DNA of 64,000 nucleotides from an uncultured Pelagibacteraceae bacterium (GCA_902547535.1 CACCOB010000002.1:124001-188000), one strand, 5' to 3'; positions 25,332-35,214 are shown, counted from the stretch's first letter. Notes: generated by a model not told the origin, from the sequence alone. Program-made: numbers and translations.

Positions 25332-26522
25332 ATGCAAAGTTTTAAACTTAACGAAACCGATATTCTATCCAATCAAGATTGGACGTTTCCGACTAATATT
25401 GCATACGGTCCAGGTAGATTAAAAGAAATAGGTGGTATATGTAATAATTTAGATATTAAAAATCCGTTAATAGTTACAGATAAAGGAAGCACAAAATTAC
25501 CATTTATTATTAATTTACAAAATTATTTAAAAAGTTCTGATGTAAAATCAGATTTATTTTTTGATATATCTCCAAATCCAAGAGAAGATGAAGTTTCAAA
25601 TGGTGTTAGTAAATTTAAAGATGGAAACCATGATGCCATAATTGCAATTGGTGGAGGCAGTGCTATGGATGGAGGAAAATTAATTTGCCTTACAGCAAAC
25701 AATGATGTTCCATTAAGAGATTTTGAATTTGAGTTAACTCCGCCTAAAATTAGCAAAGATAACCCATTCCCAAAAATTATAACTATTCCAACAACTGCTG
25801 GAACTGGAGCTGAAACAGAAATTTCAGCTATGGTTACTTATTTAAAAGAGGGCATGAAATTTTGCATGTGGCATCCAGATGTTAGACCTTCCTTGGCATT
25901 GTTAGATCCAGAACTAACTATTGGATTGCCAGCAAATTTAACGGCATGGACTGGTGCAGATGCTTTAATCCATGGTATAGAGGGTTATTGTGTTCCTGGT
26001 TTCAATCCAATGTGTGATGGTGCTGCTTTAGAAGGTTTATCTTTGATATCAAAATCTTTAGTCACAGCCGTAGAGGACCCTAGCAATATAGTTGCAAGAG
26101 GTGGAATGCATGTTGGATCTTGTTTGGCAGGAATTTCTTTTTTAAAAGGTTTAGGATTAGTACATGCTATTGCTCATATGGTTGGAGCCGAATACAATAC
26201 TCATCACGGACTAACGAATGCAATAATATTACCTGTAGTTTTAAAATATAATCTACCAGGTATGGAAGAAAAAGTTAAAAGAATGTCAGAGGCTATGCAA
26301 TTTAAAGATCATTCTGTAGATGCATTTATATCAAACATTGAAAACATTCTTGATAGAATTAAAATTCCAAAAAGTTTAAGCGAAATTGGAGTCCCCGAGG
26401 ATTGTGTTGATAGAATTGCTGAAAAATCAATGAAAGATCAAGCCTATGGACAAAATCCTAGAAAAGCAACTTTAGAAGAAATAAAGGAAATGACTCTAGC
26501 ATCCATTAAAAAAGCTAGGTAA
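25332..26522 (+). CDS. iron-containing alcohol dehydrogenase
   Basis: A 396-residue group III (Fe-dependent) alcohol dehydrogenase. The N-terminal NAD(P)-binding domain has IAIGGGSAMDGGK near residues 101-113, TIPTTAGTGAE follows, and the metal ligands lie in GADALIHGIEG and in LVHAIAHMVGAEYNTHHG. It interconverts an alcohol and an aldehyde or ketone, or oxidises hydroxy acids such as 4-hydroxybutyrate or lactaldehyde. It is the first of four plus-strand genes (25332-29836) with gaps of 12 bp or less, so it is probably co-transcribed with the amidase and DMT transporter genes. Confidence 0.9.
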   Translation: MQSFKLNETDILSNQDWTFPTNIAYGPGRLKEIGGICNNLDIKNPLIVTDKGSTKLPFIINLQNYLKSSDVKSDLFFDISPNPREDEVSNGVSKFKDGNHDAIIAIGGGSAMDGGKLICLTANNDVPLRDFEFELTPPKISKDNPFPKIITIPTTAGTGAETEISAMVTYLKEGMKFCMWHPDVRPSLALLDPELTIGLPANLTAWTGADALIHGIEGYCVPGFNPMCDGAALEGLSLISKSLVTAVEDPSNIVARGGMHVGSCLAGISFLKGLGLVHAIAHMVGAEYNTHHGLTNAIILPVVLKYNLPGMEEKVKRMSEAMQFKDHSVDAFISNIENILDRIKIPKSLSEIGVPEDCVDRIAEKSMKDQAYGQNPRKATLEEIKEMTLASIKKAR

Positions 26523-26534
26523 TAGTAAATTCTC

Positions 26535-27953
26535 ATGCTTGAAAATAAATCAGTTAAAGAAATTATTTCCTTAATTAAGAAAAAAGAAGTTTCAGTGAGA
26601 GAAATAATTAGCTTTTATTTTGAAAGAATAAAAAAATTTAATCCATCTTTGAATGCTATTGTTTCAATTAAGGATGAAGAAGAAATAGTTAAAGAAGCTG
26701 AGATTAAGGACAAAAATTTTGACGAGAATAAACCATTATTTGGCTTACCTCTCGCCTCTAAAGATTTGCTAGATGTAGTTGGTTTTCCAACCACTTATGG
26801 TTTTCCTGGATATAAAGATTATTTTCCAAAAAAAAATTCTATAATTGTTGATCGTCAGATAGATGCTGGTGGATTAATAATTGGAAAGACAAATACTGCT
26901 GAATTAGGAGTAGGCGCTCATACAGCGAATAGATTATTTGGAATAACACCAAACATTTATGGAAATAGTCAATCATCTGGTGGATCAAGTGGTGGAGCTG
27001 GTGTTGCAGTTGCAGCAAATTTACTGCCGTTTGCCGATGGTACAGATATGATGGGTTCTTGTAGAACACCTGCTGCTTACGCAAATGTCTATGGTTTTAG
27101 ACCAACACCAGGATTACTTCCCGATTATCGGACAAATGAAAAAAAGAAAAATCTTCCAGTTATTTCAACACCAGGATGTCTAGCCAGAACACCTGATGAT
27201 ATGTCTATTCTTTTAGATGTTATAGTTGGACAACATAAAGAAGATCCAATTTCTTTCAGTTTAGATAATTCATTTAGTGAGGCAAATTTAAGTGACCAAG
27301 AATTTTCAAAAATAAAAATTGGATGGTTATCTGACATGAATGAAAATTATCAATATGATCCTGAGATAATTGAAATGTGTAACAAACAACTTAACAATCT
27401 TGAAAAGCATAAAGTTATAATTGAAAACTTAAAACCAAAAATTGATGCTCTTAAATTATGGAATTGCTGGGGAACGTTTAGAGCAAAAAGTATTTATGAG
27501 GATATTATTACAATGAATATAAAAGATGTTAATGAAATGACTCCACAAGCGATATGGGAATACAATAAAGGTATCAAACTTACAGATGAAGATGTAAAAT
27601 CTGCTCTTAACTCAAGAATTGAATTATCAAATGATGTAAATAGTTTATTTGGTGATTTTGATTTTTTAGCTTTACCATCTCAACAATCATTTCCTTTTGA
27701 TAAAAATTTAAGACACCCAGAAAAAATTAATGATAAATTAATGGATACTTATCATAGATGGATTGAAATACATATATTTGCTAGTCTTTTTTACTTACCA
27801 TCAATTTCTTTACCTATTGGTTTTAATAAAGAGGGATTTCCAATAGGTATTCAAATTATAGCAAAACGAAAAGAAGATTTAAAAGTGATATCTTTTGCAA
27901 AAAGATATGAGGAAATTTTTAATTATTCTAAAATTAAACCAAAATTAAACTAA
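26535..27953 (+). CDS. amidase signature family hydrolase
   Basis: A 472-residue amidase-signature enzyme. The catalytic Ser-cisSer-Lys triad is visible as K76 (LASKD), S151 (GGSSGG) and S175 (MGSCRTPA). The spacings of 75 and 24 residues equal those of characterised family members. It hydrolyses a carboxylic amide to acid and ammonia or amine. The region after residue 200 is less conserved, so the substrate cannot be named. Its stop overlaps the start of the following DMT gene by 1 bp (TAATG). Confidence 0.9.
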   Translation: MLENKSVKEIISLIKKKEVSVREIISFYFERIKKFNPSLNAIVSIKDEEEIVKEAEIKDKNFDENKPLFGLPLASKDLLDVVGFPTTYGFPGYKDYFPKKNSIIVDRQIDAGGLIIGKTNTAELGVGAHTANRLFGITPNIYGNSQSSGGSSGGAGVAVAANLLPFADGTDMMGSCRTPAAYANVYGFRPTPGLLPDYRTNEKKKNLPVISTPGCLARTPDDMSILLDVIVGQHKEDPISFSLDNSFSEANLSDQEFSKIKIGWLSDMNENYQYDPEIIEMCNKQLNNLEKHKVIIENLKPKIDALKLWNCWGTFRAKSIYEDIITMNIKDVNEMTPQAIWEYNKGIKLTDEDVKSALNSRIELSNDVNSLFGDFDFLALPSQQSFPFDKNLRHPEKINDKLMDTYHRWIEIHIFASLFYLPSISLPIGFNKEGFPIGIQIIAKRKEDLKVISFAKRYEEIFNYSKIKPKLN

Positions 27954-28846
27954 TGGTCAGACACAAACATCATTTTAAAATAGCTTTTGCATTAGCAATA
28001 GCTGCTGGATCATGGGGAGTTTATTGGCTACCTCAAAGAATTTTAGAAGACGGGGGACTTACTGGAGGTTGGGGAACAATTTCTCAAATGATGATCGGAA
28101 TTTTATTACTTACACCCATCTCTTTGTGGAGAAAGTATAAAGGTCGTACATCTGGTTTAGAAATTCCTTTTGTTGGTTTTTTAACCGGCAGTGGTTTTAT
28201 ATGTTACGCATTAAGTTTCTTGCTTACAGATGTTGTACGAGCATTGATCATGTTTTACATGATACCTGTCTGGACGACTATTTTTGAAATATATTTTTTA
28301 AAAAAAAGACCAGGTTTAGAAAGAGTTTTAACTTTAAGCTTAGCACTAGGGGGTTTGTGGGTAGTTTTCAGTCAATCTAATATAATACCATTACCACAAA
28401 ATGCAGGAGATTGGTTGGCATTAATAGGAGGTGTGCTATTTGGGGCTGGGTTAGTGCGTTTAGAAATTTCCAAAACAGACGGGGTCTTTCCGGTAATCTT
28501 TTCTTTCTTTGTTTATGGGACAATATTTAATATTTTTGCTGGCTTTATTTTAAAAGATTACTTAGGACCTATGCCACCGATTGAAGCTTTTGCATCAATG
28601 TTTATTTTTTTAGTTCTTATTTCAGTATTTTATTTTATTCCTACCGGAGTAGTTATAATGTGGTCTCCATCTGTTTTGGGTGCAGGCCTTTGTGCAATAT
28701 TATATTTAAGCGAAATAGTAGTTGGAGTTATATCAGCTGGTATTTTAACAGATGAAACATTTGGTTGGAGAGAAGTTGTTGGAAGTACAATGATTGTTGT
28801 AGGAGGAGTATTAGCTGTTGTTCTAGCACCAAAAGAAGAAAAATAG
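27953..28846 (+). CDS. EamA/DMT superfamily transporter
   Basis: A 297-residue membrane protein with about ten hydrophobic helices in two repeats. Its sequence (GSWGVYWLPQRILEDGG, VVRALIMFYMIPVWTTIFE) differs from the other three DMT proteins here, so it belongs to another DMT branch. It is coupled to the amidase gene by a 1 bp overlap, and the next gene starts right after its stop. It may move the amidase substrate or product; this is contextual inference. Confidence 0.86.
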   Translation: MVRHKHHFKIAFALAIAAGSWGVYWLPQRILEDGGLTGGWGTISQMMIGILLLTPISLWRKYKGRTSGLEIPFVGFLTGSGFICYALSFLLTDVVRALIMFYMIPVWTTIFEIYFLKKRPGLERVLTLSLALGGLWVVFSQSNIIPLPQNAGDWLALIGGVLFGAGLVRLEISKTDGVFPVIFSFFVYGTIFNIFAGFILKDYLGPMPPIEAFASMFIFLVLISVFYFIPTGVVIMWSPSVLGAGLCAILYLSEIVVGVISAGILTDETFGWREVVGSTMIVVGGVLAVVLAPKEEK

Positions 28847-29836
28847 ATGCTGTTTAAAGAAAAGTTTAAATCAAATTCAAAAATATTCTTAGATGGTGGA
28901 AATGGTTCTGAGATTGCAAACTTAGGAGGTGAGATGACACCAGCTTTTTCCGCATTAGCAACAATTACAGCACCAGAAATTGTAAGACAAGTTCATGAAA
29001 ATTTTATGGATGCAGGCTGTGATCTTATTACAGCAAATACTTTTAGCACTACAAGACACAATATGAATAGTATTAATAGAGGTAATGAAACAAAAGAGTT
29101 TATTGTTAGATCTGTCGATATAGCCAAAAAGGCAATTAAGAATAAGGGGAAAGAAAATATAGTTGGAATAGCAGGGAGTATGTCGAATTTTTTCTCACTG
29201 AAGGAAAATGAATTTGTTCCAGATCCAAAGTACATACCTTCATTTAGAGAGGAAGAGAGAAATTATAAAGAGGCTGCTAAAATCTTAAAAGAAGAGGGAG
29301 TCGATCTTTTAATTCTAGAAATGATATTAGATATAGATCACTCAAAAATCTTACTTAACTCTGCATTAGAAACTGGTTTGCCTGTTTGGGTTGGACTTAG
29401 TTGCTGTATAAGTAAGTTTGATAATAACGTTATTGGAAGAAATTTTAGAGCTGAAAAAGAAAAATCACTTCTTTATGATGAAAGTGTATACAAAGAGCAA
29501 CCAAAATTTATTCCTGATGATAAGATTGTTCTTTTAGATGATATTATGAAATCTCTAACAAATATCGGCGGAGATGTTTATGGTATTATGCATACTTGGC
29601 TTGTTGATGCCTTTGATGGATTGAGGATAATTAAAAATAATTGGCAGGGTCCAATTATGTTTTATCCAGAAATACATAAGTTTGATACAAAAACACATAA
29701 GGCAACTGTGACATACGCAGAGGATGAATTCACTGATGAATGTGGAAAACTAATTGATGACCGAATTCAAATTATCGGAGGGTGTTGTGGTGTTACAGAT
29801 AGTCATCTTAGAAAATTAATTTCAAGGTATTCTTAA
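28847..29836 (+). CDS. homocysteine S-methyltransferase family protein, atypical metal site
   Basis: A 329-residue TIM-barrel protein of the homocysteine/betaine methyltransferase family. It has the N-terminal LDGGNGSEI motif, TANTFSTTR, and the C-terminal IGGCCG with C313 and C314, two of the three canonical zinc ligands. At the position of the third ligand, usually within a GxNC motif, the sequence reads GIMH with H249. An extra SCC segment (C186, C187) is also present. It starts right after the DMT stop. Methyl transfer from a betaine- or sulfonium-type donor to a thiol is the family reaction; whether this protein still binds zinc and homocysteine is uncertain. A relative lies at 31470. 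Confidence 0.82.
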   Translation: MLFKEKFKSNSKIFLDGGNGSEIANLGGEMTPAFSALATITAPEIVRQVHENFMDAGCDLITANTFSTTRHNMNSINRGNETKEFIVRSVDIAKKAIKNKGKENIVGIAGSMSNFFSLKENEFVPDPKYIPSFREEERNYKEAAKILKEEGVDLLILEMILDIDHSKILLNSALETGLPVWVGLSCCISKFDNNVIGRNFRAEKEKSLLYDESVYKEQPKFIPDDKIVLLDDIMKSLTNIGGDVYGIMHTWLVDAFDGLRIIKNNWQGPIMFYPEIHKFDTKTHKATVTYAEDEFTDECGKLIDDRIQIIGGCCGVTDSHLRKLISRYS

Positions 29837-29844
29837 TTTAAATA

Positions 29845-31002
29845 TTAATTATTAACTAAATTTATCAACATATTAATCATATCAACTTTATAACTCTCTT
29901 TTGTTGCAGATTTTGTTTCCAATACTGAAAAAAATGCAGCAACTTTGCCAGTTTTAAAATTTGTTGCCAGAAACTGACCTCCATATCCAGAGTGTCCAAT
30001 CATGTTACCAGACACCATTGTTGAATTTGAGTAATACAAATATTTATTTTTTGCTAATTCCATGTATTTAGGTCCTAAATTTTTAATTGTTTTGTCAAAA
30101 TAAGAAGGTGATCCAACTTTTCTATTTCCAACCCCCATACCTTTTCTAGCAAAAAGCAAACCCATTCTTAAAAAATCCCTAGCAATTAAACAACCACCAC
30201 CAGACATCCATGGCATCCCATATCTATCAGAAGCAATATATAAGCCTTCTTCAAAGCCAGCAGCTTCAACTGCCGACAATACCCAATCTCTTAAAGTTCT
30301 TCCACTTACCTTTTCTACAATTAATCCCACTACATCAGTATTCGCTGATTTATAAAATGCATATTCAGAAATATTTATTAAACTTTTGTTTTTAATTTTT
30401 TTAATTGAATTTAAATATTCCTCTTGGCTTAAATGATTTTTTAAACTTTTTGGTAGTCTCCAACCTCCAACTGGCTCATGTAAAAATGAAGAAGAATATG
30501 CTTTAGTATAATCTTCGGTATAGGAATTTATAATATTCATATTTAAAACATCTTGTATTCTTGCTTCAGCGTAACCACTTCCAATTTTAGGCAAATAATG
30601 TGAAACTTTTTTATTCAAATCTATTGATTTATTTTTAACAAGTTCACCAACAAATAAGTTAATAAACATTTTAGTTATTGACATTATTGTCTGCGGTTGA
30701 TTTCTTTTGAAATCTTTAGCATATTTTTCAAATAATATATTTTGACCTTTGCCAACGATTAACGAGCAAAAAGATTTATTTTTGATCATTTTTTTAACCA
30801 ATGGTATTTTACTAATTTTATTATAAGGTTTTGACTTTAGTTTTAATACTAGATCAGATCTTAAATAAAGACTGTACCGATTTATTTTATGTAAATTTCT
30901 ATAACCAAATCTTCTAGTTTTTGGAAGATTCCATAAAGCCTTATTATCTTTAATTGTTTCTAACTCAGGATTTTTAACAGAAGCTAATTTTTTAATTTTC
31001 AA
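29845..31002 (-). CDS. serine hydrolase, beta-lactamase class C-like
   Basis: A 385-residue penicillin-binding-protein/esterase-fold hydrolase. The SxxK catalytic motif is present as SITK (in TIMSITKMF), a YxSxN-like motif follows in FYKSANTDVVG, and HSGYGG near the C-terminus is the third (KTG-like) box. No signal peptide is evident, so it is probably cytoplasmic, more consistent with an esterase or amidase than with a cell-wall enzyme. The ATG overlaps the msrA stop by 4 bp. The function of such proteins in catabolic clusters varies; the substrate is unknown. Confidence 0.82.
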   Translation of the reverse strand: MKIKKLASVKNPELETIKDNKALWNLPKTRRFGYRNLHKINRYSLYLRSDLVLKLKSKPYNKISKIPLVKKMIKNKSFCSLIVGKGQNILFEKYAKDFKRNQPQTIMSITKMFINLFVGELVKNKSIDLNKKVSHYLPKIGSGYAEARIQDVLNMNIINSYTEDYTKAYSSSFLHEPVGGWRLPKSLKNHLSQEEYLNSIKKIKNKSLINISEYAFYKSANTDVVGLIVEKVSGRTLRDWVLSAVEAAGFEEGLYIASDRYGMPWMSGGGCLIARDFLRMGLLFARKGMGVGNRKVGSPSYFDKTIKNLGPKYMELAKNKYLYYSNSTMVSGNMIGHSGYGGQFLATNFKTGKVAAFFSVLETKSATKESYKVDMINMLINLVNN

Positions 31003-31451
31003 TATTTTAATGATTTTTTTTGTTCGTATTTCTGGTGATAACCTTCTGCTTTACAATAATTTTTTTCCTTAGATATTTTTGTTGATACCTTACCATCCAA
31101 TTTTTTATTCACCTCGTTTAACACCTTTTCAGCAATCTTTTTTTCTTCATCAGTATTATAAAATATTTCTGATCTATATTGAATTCCTACATAAGTGCCT
31201 TGCCTATTTACTTGTGTAGAGTCGTGCAGTTCAAAAAATAGATTAACCATATCTTCATATGATTTTTTTTTCTCATCATATTGAACTTTTACAACTTCAA
31301 TATGTCCAGTGTCTCCACCACACACAGCTTTATAGGTTACATTGGGATCATCACCTCCACAGTAACCACATTCAGTTGAGATTATACCTTCAATACCCTC
31401 GTATTTAGTTTCATCCCAAAAGCATCCAATTCCACCAATAAATGTTTTCAT
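30999..31451 (-). CDS. msrA: peptide-methionine (S)-S-oxide reductase
   Basis: A 150-residue MsrA. The catalytic Cys10 lies in GCFW, and GYCGG, TGHIEVVKVQYD, HDSTQVNRQGTYVG and QYRSEIF are family hallmarks. The residue after GCFW is Asp instead of the usual Gly, and extra Cys residues (C28 and C31 in the ECGYCGG segment, and a C-terminal NYC) may serve as resolving residues. It reduces methionine-S-sulfoxide. It lies between a homocysteine-methyltransferase-like gene and a serine hydrolase gene, with an 18 bp gap to the former. Confidence 0.88.
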   Translation of the reverse strand: MKTFIGGIGCFWDETKYEGIEGIISTECGYCGGDDPNVTYKAVCGGDTGHIEVVKVQYDEKKKSYEDMVNLFFELHDSTQVNRQGTYVGIQYRSEIFYNTDEEKKIAEKVLNEVNKKLDGKVSTKISKEKNYCKAEGYHQKYEQKKSLKY

Positions 31452-31469
31452 TACTTTTTAATTTATACT

Positions 31470-32384
31470 TTAGTTTTTTAAAATTGAAATTGCTTTAATT
31501 TCATCAACCCCTATACCACAACAGCCACCTATAATTTGAGCTCCATCTTTAATCCACGTTTTTACTTCATTCAAATAATCATTTGGAGTCATGTCATCTA
31601 TAAATCTCCAATGTGGTTTTTCATAATATCCTTTATTTGGATACGCTCCAATAACTCCATCAAAATTTTCTCTCGCAGTTTTTATTGCTTTTCCTGTAAT
31701 ATTTATATCTGAATGTGCAACTAATATTGGACCACTGTGTAATTTTTTAAAATTATTTATGGATGTCTCAAAGTTTTCATAGACATGTGTATCAGAATCA
31801 ATTGTATCATTATATCCAAGCATTATATTTTTTTGATCATCCATTACGCATGACACAGATAACCAAACAGGTATATTTACTTTTGTGGAACAATTTAACA
31901 TTGCTTCAACTATGTCAGCTTGTGAAGACATAGCTTCTAAAATAATTAAGTCTACTCCAGCGTCAGATAAAATTTTTAATTGTTCATGAAAACCAGGTAT
32001 CATTGCTTTGATACCAAGTTTATAAAAGTTTCCAAAAGTTGATACACTTCCAGCTAATGCAGTTTTATTGTTAGTATTTTCTATTGCTTCTCTTGCAACC
32101 TTAACGCTTTTTTGATTGAATTTTTCTATAGAGTCTTCATAACCATATTGTCTCATTGATATAGGAGTAGTACTATAAGTATTAGTTGTAATTACATCGG
32201 CTCCAGCATTTATATAATCCTCATGCACTTTTCTAACTAATTCAGGATGATCAACAGAGCACTTCCCACACCACATATGCTTATCCATCTCAGCACCATT
32301 TTTTTCTAGTTCTGCGCCCATACCTCCATCTAAAATAATGATTTTATTGTTTTCTAATTTTGTCTTGATTTGGTCGTATGACAT
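31470..32384 (-). CDS. homocysteine S-methyltransferase family protein, atypical metal site
   Basis: A 304-residue member of the same TIM-barrel family as 28847-29836. It has ILDGGMGAELEKNG, TTNTYSTT, SVSCVMD and the terminal IGGCCG with C288 and C289. The canonical first zinc ligand Cys is again absent: the corresponding segment reads LVAHSD with H224. The protein belongs to the minus-strand operon 36077-29845 and lies 5 bp after the VOC gene. Betaine:homocysteine or S-methylmethionine-type transfer are the family precedents, and glycine betaine made by the carnitine route would be a possible donor; this is inference. Confidence 0.83.
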   Translation of the reverse strand: MSYDQIKTKLENNKIIILDGGMGAELEKNGAEMDKHMWCGKCSVDHPELVRKVHEDYINAGADVITTNTYSTTPISMRQYGYEDSIEKFNQKSVKVAREAIENTNNKTALAGSVSTFGNFYKLGIKAMIPGFHEQLKILSDAGVDLIILEAMSSQADIVEAMLNCSTKVNIPVWLSVSCVMDDQKNIMLGYNDTIDSDTHVYENFETSINNFKKLHSGPILVAHSDINITGKAIKTARENFDGVIGAYPNKGYYEKPHWRFIDDMTPNDYLNEVKTWIKDGAQIIGGCCGIGVDEIKAISILKN

Positions 32385-32389
32385 AAATT

Positions 32390-32776
32390 TTATTCTTTAC
32401 TGTTTGTAAATGCACAAATTTTATTTCCATCTAAATCACGAAGATAAGAATAATAAACTCCTGAGCCTTCTGGTCTTTCACCACCAGATCCCTCACTAGT
32501 TCCTCCAGCTTTTAAACCTACCTCATGAAATTTGTCTACTTGAGATCTTGATGAAGTTAAAAATGTGATTTGTGTTCCATTTCCAAAGGTAGCATCTTCT
32601 TTATTGAAAGGTTTAGTGACGTAAAACTCAATATCTTTGGTGCCTTTTGCTCCATATGCTGCATAATCATCTTCTATTGTCTCGTTTCTATCTAAACCAA
32701 TTACTTCTAAAACTTTATCGTAAAATGTAATAGCATCATTTAAATTATTAGTACCTACCATCACATAACCAATCAT
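32390..32776 (-). CDS. VOC family (glyoxalase/dioxygenase fold) protein
   Basis: A 128-residue vicinal-oxygen-chelate protein with two beta-alpha-beta-beta-beta modules: MIGYVMVGTNNLNDAITFYD at the start and YYSYLRDLDGNKICAF near the end. It resembles small glyoxalase-like proteins of unknown reaction. It is encoded between the aldehyde dehydrogenase and the methyltransferase-like genes in the same operon, with a 5 bp gap downstream. Confidence 0.83.
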   Translation of the reverse strand: MIGYVMVGTNNLNDAITFYDKVLEVIGLDRNETIEDDYAAYGAKGTKDIEFYVTKPFNKEDATFGNGTQITFLTSSRSQVDKFHEVGLKAGGTSEGSGGERPEGSGVYYSYLRDLDGNKICAFTNSKE

Positions 32777-32820
32777 ATAAACCTCTATTAACTAATTCTG
32801 ATTATAAGTTATTTAAACTA

Positions 32821-34251
32821 TTAATTCCAACCGGTAATTGCTTTTACTTCTAAAAATTCAGTGAAACCCCAGACACCACCTTCACGACCATTACCAGATT
32901 GTTTGTAACCACCAAACGGCATTCCAGTATCTGTGGCTTGACCATTGATATAAACCGTTCCAGCTCTAACTTTTCTAGCAACTCTTTTGGCTTTTTCTTT
33001 ATCCTCTGTTTGTAGATAATTACCTAGTCCATAAGATGTATCATTTGTAATTGCTATAGCTTCTTCTTCAGTTTCAAAGGGTATAATTGAAAGCACAGGT
33101 CCAAAAATTTCAGTTCTTGCAATTTTCATGTCATTATTTACATCTGAAAAAATTGTTGGTTTAACAAAATAACCTTTGTTAAGTCCATTTGGCAAATCTG
33201 GTCCACCTGCAGCTAATGTTGCACCTTCTTTTATTCCCTCATTGATAAGATTTACAACTTTATCATATTGTACTTTTGAAACTAAAGGTCCAATATGATC
33301 TCCTTTTTTAGAAGCCAGATCAACTTTAATTTTATTTGCTTCATCAACAGCTTCTTTAACAGCTCTTTCATAAATTGGTTTTTCAACCAACATTCTTGTT
33401 GGAGCATCACATGATTGTCCTGAGTTACTCATTATATTTCTTACACCATCTCTAACGGCATTTGGATAAGAGTCCGCAAAAACTATATTTCCACCTTTTC
33501 CACCCAATTCAAGGGTAACTTTTTTTATAGTATCTGCTGCATTTTTTTGAATTAATTTTCCAGCTCTTGTTGATCCTGTGAATGAAACCATATCAATATC
33601 AGGATGACCAGAAATATGATTTCCAACAACTTCTCCATTTCCATTAACTAAATTAAAAACTCCTACAGGAAAACCAGCTTCATCAATCATTTCTGCAAAC
33701 AATACTGCTGACACTGGAGCAATTTCGGATGGTTTTAAAATCATTGTACAACCAGCAGCTAAAGCAGGAATAACCTTTAATACGATTTGATTCATAGGAA
33801 AATTCCATGGCGTAATTAATCCACAAACTCCAATTGGTTCATATCTTATATGATTATTAGATTTAGGATCAAATTGATGCTCAAAATTAAAATCTTTTAA
33901 AATTTCAATGTTATTTCTGCAAATATCAGCACCCATTTTAGTGTGTGTTTCGGAAGCAAAATCTAATGGGGCGCCCATTTCTTTAGATTGTGCCTCAACC
34001 ATTTCATCCCATCTTCTATTATAAATTTCATCAAACTTCTCAAGTAAAGCTAATCTTTCTTCCTTTGTAGTTTCTCTCCAAGTCTCAAATGCGATCTTGG
34101 CAGCGTTTATTGCTTTATCAGCATCTTCTGTCGAGCCCAAAGATATTATTGCAAAAGGTTCCTCGGTTGAGGGATTTATTACTTCAAAGTCATTTGGCTT
34201 AGCAGGCGAAACCCACTTTCCATTTATATAAAAATCTTTCTTTTCAATCAT
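32821..34251 (-). CDS. aldehyde dehydrogenase family protein
   Basis: A 476-residue complete NAD(P)-dependent aldehyde dehydrogenase. The catalytic Glu is in LELGGKGG, the Cys in NSGQSCDAPTR, and the cofactor-binding FTGSTRAGK motif precedes them. The C-terminal MPFGGYKQSGNGREGG is typical. It follows the beta-hydroxyacid dehydrogenase gene by 21 bp. In ectoine degradation an aldehyde dehydrogenase (DoeC) acts on aspartate semialdehyde, and eutA/doeA genes lie just across the divergent promoter region at 36078-36137; a link is possible but not shown. Confidence 0.9.
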   Translation of the reverse strand: MIEKKDFYINGKWVSPAKPNDFEVINPSTEEPFAIISLGSTEDADKAINAAKIAFETWRETTKEERLALLEKFDEIYNRRWDEMVEAQSKEMGAPLDFASETHTKMGADICRNNIEILKDFNFEHQFDPKSNNHIRYEPIGVCGLITPWNFPMNQIVLKVIPALAAGCTMILKPSEIAPVSAVLFAEMIDEAGFPVGVFNLVNGNGEVVGNHISGHPDIDMVSFTGSTRAGKLIQKNAADTIKKVTLELGGKGGNIVFADSYPNAVRDGVRNIMSNSGQSCDAPTRMLVEKPIYERAVKEAVDEANKIKVDLASKKGDHIGPLVSKVQYDKVVNLINEGIKEGATLAAGGPDLPNGLNKGYFVKPTIFSDVNNDMKIARTEIFGPVLSIIPFETEEEAIAITNDTSYGLGNYLQTEDKEKAKRVARKVRAGTVYINGQATDTGMPFGGYKQSGNGREGGVWGFTEFLEVKAITGWN

Positions 34252-34272
34252 AATTTTATTGTAGCATAAAAT

Positions 34273-35214
34273 TTAAATTTCATAACCTTTTTCTTCAGGT
34301 TCATTGTCAATTAACTCCTCAGGAAAACCTTCAACTCTAAAATTAATTTGATTTAAGTCTTCCATTCTTTTTACTATCATCGAGGACCAAGCTCTTGAGC
34401 CATATTTTTTTTGACCATCTTTAAATATTTCAACTATCTTAGGTGAAATTTCCAAAGGTGCATTTAATTTTTTTGCGAGTTCATCAAATAGACCAGTATC
34501 TTTTAAGACAAGATCCATCGTAAAATTTATATTATAAGAGCCATTTAAAATAACTTGGCTCTCGGTTTCATGAACAAATGAATTTCCTGATGACACAGCA
34601 ATTCCTTTATAAGCTTTTGTAAGATCTAGGTTTGATTTTTTGGCTACTGTCCATGCCTCCCCAAGGGCAACCAAATGTGTAGAGGCTAAATAATTTGTAA
34701 TTACTTTGAGAATAGAAGCAGTGCCTAATTCCCCTGTATGTAATATTTTTCGCCCCATTACAGTTAAGGCAGGTAATATCTTTTCAAATGCATCTCTTTC
34801 TCCACCAACAAATATTGCTATATTTCCTGACGCTGCTCTATGGCATCCACCACTTACTGGACCATCTAGGGGTATTGCCTTTTTTTCAATTACTTTTCTA
34901 CCAATCCTTTTTACCTCTGCCTCATCTGTTGTACTCATTTCCAACCATATTTTATTTTCTGAAATACCTTTAAGAATCCCGTTCTCTCCCTCCATAACTT
35001 CTGCACAAATTTCTGGAGAAGGAAGACAAGTTATTATTAAATCAACTTCCTCAGCCAGCTCTTTAGCAGATTTTGCAATTTTAGCCCCCATGCTCTCAAA
35101 TTGTTTTGTTAAATTTTTATCTAAATCTCTAACTGTTAAATTAAATTTATTCCTCAATAAACTCCCAGCTAGTTTCCCTCCAACATTTCCTAAACCAATA
35201 AATCCTATATTCAT
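34273..35214 (-). CDS. NAD(P)-dependent beta-hydroxyacid dehydrogenase (3-hydroxyisobutyrate dehydrogenase-like)
   Basis: A 313-residue member of the 3-hydroxyisobutyrate/tartronate-semialdehyde reductase family. The Rossmann motif GFIGLGNVGG is at about 4-13, the substrate motif DGPVSGGCHRA near residues 118-128, and the catalytic Lys in ILKVITNYL. It interconverts a 3-hydroxy acid and the semialdehyde or keto acid. Its start overlaps the stop of the DMT gene by 1 bp, and the aldehyde dehydrogenase gene follows, so an alcohol-aldehyde-acid sequence is plausible. Confidence 0.88.
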   Translation of the reverse strand: MNIGFIGLGNVGGKLAGSLLRNKFNLTVRDLDKNLTKQFESMGAKIAKSAKELAEEVDLIITCLPSPEICAEVMEGENGILKGISENKIWLEMSTTDEAEVKRIGRKVIEKKAIPLDGPVSGGCHRAASGNIAIFVGGERDAFEKILPALTVMGRKILHTGELGTASILKVITNYLASTHLVALGEAWTVAKKSNLDLTKAYKGIAVSSGNSFVHETESQVILNGSYNINFTMDLVLKDTGLFDELAKKLNAPLEISPKIVEIFKDGQKKYGSRAWSSMIVKRMEDLNQINFRVEGFPEELIDNEPEEKGYEI

